Assembly: GCA_051252415.1 (NCBI GenBank)
Contig: JBPOGA010000003.1
Location: forward strand, 62,001-126,000
Direction of reading: 5' to 3'
DNA length: 64,000 bases
Source: JBPOFY01 sp051252415
GTDB taxonomy: Bacteria > Verrucomicrobiota > Verrucomicrobiia > Opitutales > Coraliomargaritaceae
Every line of letters begins with the position of its first letter. The first letter of the stretch is position 1. Made by a program: the position numbers and the translations under genes. The notes below the pieces were generated by a model that was given only the letters and a program-made list of their open reading frames with translations, did not search any database and had not been told where the DNA came from. Positions 61,670 through 64,000 of this stretch are shown here, piece by piece.

Positions 61670-62278
61670 TGGTATATTAAGGATAGTGTTTGTGACACGA
61701 AAGCAGCCTTGAATGCCAAGGACTTAGTGGAGGTGCAATCTCTTTTACTTCGTATTTGCAAAAGAAAACCGATGGGGCACATGAATCGTGTTCATCTTGC
61801 TACTCTCTAGGTGGTTGCTAGGGCTTGGTTCGCCGAACGGTGGACGTGTGAAACACGTCCCTCCAGCGAATGTGATGGGTGGGGCGTGTTTCACGCGGCC
61901 GCTTGTCTTTTTGACTTTACCACCGTTCTGTATGTCAGGCGCCTCACCTGCCGAGGGGAGGTGTCTTAGCTTGTTTAAGACGGAGGGGTTTGTTCACCGC
62001 TCATACTTTTTGATGGTAGGGACGCTTGCCCTCAAGCGTCCGGGCGTCACGCCAGTATCTAAGGACGGCTGGGGCAGCCGTCCCTATCAATTCCAATAAG
62101 GTTAAACCTTACCTGGAGAGGAATTATACCACTTTTAGAAATGTTTGACCTTATTAAGTTTCGGTTTCGTCGAGACGGAGCTGCGCTACCGCGCCAAACC
62201 TTATTCAAATTGGTATTACATCGTTAGCTCAGTAGCCATTTGTGTGCTTCCAAAAAATTGCCGATAAACCAAAAAAAA
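61670..62278. repeat. Repeat-filled gap upstream of sucC
   Basis: Includes GGTGGACGTGTGAAACACGT near 61838 (family of 47711), the double hairpin at 62016-62087 (family of 28664) and, at 62187-62217, TACCGCGCCAAACCTTATTC, which matches 3647-3677 at all but two or three bases. No gene is supported. Confidence 0.75.
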
Positions 62279-62306
62279 GAGCTCATGGAGAAAATCTCCA
62301 TGAGCT
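62279..62306 (-). terminator. Terminator of the large extracellular protein gene
   Basis: GAGCTCATGGAGA and TCTCCATGAGCTC form a perfect 13-bp stem with a two-base loop; on the minus strand eight T follow. It lies 67 bases after the stop at 62373. Confidence 0.95.
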
Positions 62307-62372
62307 CTAAATTGATACGAAGCTTGCACTGATGCTCCCCAGAATCAGGGAGCACCAGTGTGCTCGTAAGGG

Positions 62373-64000
62373 TTATGGTGCAGCGTTTGGATCGATGCTA
62401 AACCGGATGAAGAACGGGCTGCCGCTAGGTAGCTCGATAGTATCGTAGAAGCGGAGCGTGCGAACACCTCCACTGTCTGAGATGACATCGCGGTTGGCAG
62501 TGATAACGCGCCATGAGCCGGTGAGGTCGTGTGAAGCTTCGACATCGATGGCGAGTAGATCATCCATTGCGGATACGGTTTCGATAATAACACTGCCGCG
62601 AACGGTTCCAACTGTGTGTGTTCCAAGGATCAGAGCAGTCGGTGTATCGTTCGTGCCAGCATCCGTGCCTTGCCAAACTTCCATGAAGTTTAGATCTCCG
62701 TCGCCATCTGGATCAGCGCCGACTCCGATGATCGCGAGGTCAGTTTCACCGTCGAATGGGCCACCTGTGCCTGCGAGGGCTTCGGAGACGACATCCTGAT
62801 TGGTGCTAGCAACTGCATTTACAGTGATCGTGACTTCGGCGGTATCCTTAAGTCCTGGAGTGCCGTCGTCGGTAACAGTGACGGTTAGCGTGTAGGATGG
62901 AGTTGTTCCAGCATCGAGCCCTGCAGCGACTTCAATGAGGCCACCGCTAGTGATCGAGAAGGCACCACCTGTGTTACCACCAGTGATGGCGAAGCTACTG
63001 ATGGCGCTGTCATCGCTGGCAGCTACAGTAAGGACATCGTCACCAACTAGAGCATCTTCATCAATGGATCCGCTGTTGTCCGTGGCAACTGGGGGAGCAT
63101 TACCAGACACATCAAGCGCTGTTTCAACTTTGATGTTGGTGAACGTGATCCCGTTGTCCGCAACACCTGACGTATTGACAGATCCGAAGGTGTTGGAATT
63201 TACCCACGCTCCGAGCATGCCGAAGTTATTGGCGATGGTTCCGTCTGCATCACTCGCAGTGTGAGTGACCAGCGGTGAACCACCTTGGCTTAATGTCGCG
63301 GTGATATCCATACTGCCAGTGTTTGTTCTCGTGAGTGAAAGAACGACTACATATTCCGTGCTTGCCAAGATCGTGAAGCCGCCGACGTCGTCGGGGCTGG
63401 CACTGAGTTGGTTCCACTCACTAGTGGTTCCTAGGAATCGTCCTTGAGGATCTAATAGGTCGTGTTCTCGGATTGTGACATTATCGCTGCTATCTGTCAT
63501 GTTAACATCGAAATCAATCATATATCCTGGTAGGCCAACATAGAGTGGGTTAGGAGTGCTGGATGATGAGTTCAAGTCAGCAGCTAATCCACTGTCGTTA
63601 AGATCCATGAGCGCGAACTTTAAGGCGCCATCTCGGTCTGTGCCGACTGTTGCCGGAGTGGTGAATGTGAGTGTTGCAGTCATTGTATCACCGACGTTCA
63701 GTGTTTGTGGGTTGAACGTGCCATGTATACCGCGACCCGATGGGCCTGAACGAAGACCAAGTCCAGTGGCGTCGATCTCGATTGCACTACCGCTAGACGA
63801 ACTAGACGACCACCAATCCGCATCTACCTCGGTGCCACCGGCACCTGTGCCAGTTGCAGTTCGGTTAATGTCCGCGAAACTGTCATCAAAGAGCGTGCCG
63901 CCTGTGAATGGTGCGACCACTGTGATCTCCAATGTTGCTGTGTCGCTGCCACCTGTGGCGTCGACTTGCACGGTGAAGGAATTAAGGCCAAGATCGCCCA
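62373..64000 (-). CDS. Large extracellular protein, cadherin-like C-terminal part (5' end outside window)
   Basis: The frame is open to base 64000 (GLNSFTVQVDATGGSDTATL near the edge), so only the last 540 or so residues are seen. They include an Ig/cadherin-like end, a lectin- or LamG-like domain (about 30-290) with FDDSFADINRTATGTGAGG, another cadherin-type repeat (PPVATDNSGSIDEDALVGDD ... SYTLTVTVTDDGTPG), and a calcium-binding DPDGDGDLNFMEVWQGTD motif before a compact C-terminal beta domain. No PEP-CTERM or cell-wall anchor is present. It is likely exported and carbohydrate- or surface-binding. Confidence 0.85.
   Translation of the reverse strand, partial: GDLGLNSFTVQVDATGGSDTATLEITVVAPFTGGTLFDDSFADINRTATGTGAGGTEVDADWWSSSSSSGSAIEIDATGLGLRSGPSGRGIHGTFNPQTLNVGDTMTATLTFTTPATVGTDRDGALKFALMDLNDSGLAADLNSSSSTPNPLYVGLPGYMIDFDVNMTDSSDNVTIREHDLLDPQGRFLGTTSEWNQLSASPDDVGGFTILASTEYVVVLSLTRTNTGSMDITATLSQGGSPLVTHTASDADGTIANNFGMLGAWVNSNTFGSVNTSGVADNGITFTNIKVETALDVSGNAPPVATDNSGSIDEDALVGDDVLTVAASDDSAISSFAITGGNTGGAFSITSGGLIEVAAGLDAGTTPSYTLTVTVTDDGTPGLKDTAEVTITVNAVASTNQDVVSEALAGTGGPFDGETDLAIIGVGADPDGDGDLNFMEVWQGTDAGTNDTPTALILGTHTVGTVRGSVIIETVSAMDDLLAIDVEASHDLTGSWRVITANRDVISDSGGVRTLRFYDTIELPSGSPFFIRFSIDPNAAP

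Overview
The window looks like a chromosomal segment of a marine Verrucomicrobiota, most likely of the Opitutales/Puniceicoccales (Coraliomargarita/Lentimonas-like) group. This is inferred from the mix of a SWIB-domain protein, Tat-exported Gfo/Idh/MocA oxidoreductases, a DUF1080 hydrolase, HEAT and pseudopilin genes, Gly-rich DEAD-box helicases, and many intergenic palindromic repeats. No rRNA is present to confirm it. Almost no gene has a visible Shine-Dalgarno sequence. I see no phage, transposase or CRISPR array. Foreign-looking material is limited to repeats and two gene-end duplications.

Layout. 1-8.4 kb: housekeeping genes on the minus strand (SWIB, aroQ, Nif3-like, a coiled-coil envelope protein with a 52-residue lipoprotein, pgi, ilvD) and tcdA on plus. 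8.6-12.3 kb: scpB, an unusual pheA with two chorismate mutase segments, a DUF167 gene and a cytochrome P450. 12.3-22.1 kb: a signalling island. A FadL-like porin and a sensor kinase face away from a translationally coupled operon that encodes a LuxD-like acyl hydrolase/methyltransferase fusion, a multi-membrane-span histidine kinase, a GAF/PAS/receiver protein and a receiver-kinase hybrid. The gene set matches the Ralstonia phcBSRQ quorum-sensing system (methyltransferase, membrane kinase, response regulator with kinase output, extra receiver protein). It is the best candidate for an undescribed system here.

22.2-34.9 kb: panD, then a scattered metal or cobalamin uptake set (TonB-dependent receptor with a Fur-box-like site, a Fur-family regulator, ABC ATPase, permease, binding protein, a divergent PduO-like protein) broken up by repeats, an EF-hand esterase and small membrane genes, then a K+ channel. 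35-38.3 kb: LptF/G permease, pabB, pabC. 38.5-47.6 kb: a sugar-oxidation locus with a PAS-AraC regulator, an MFS carrier, an ankyrin protein, two Tat-exported Gfo/Idh/MocA oxidoreductases with a tatA gene between them, a HEAT protein and a DUF1080 hydrolase. 48.1-53.3 kb: tRNA-Ser(GCT), two DEAD-box helicases, trhO. 53.4-57 kb: five pseudopilin genes. 57.2-61.7 kb: MFS efflux, coaD, sucD, sucC. 62.4-64 kb: the C-terminal part of a large extracellular protein that runs off the window.

Intergenic gaps carry several families of dispersed palindromic repeats, two tandem arrays (86-bp and 100-bp units), and two cases where the 3' end of a gene and its downstream hairpin have been duplicated.
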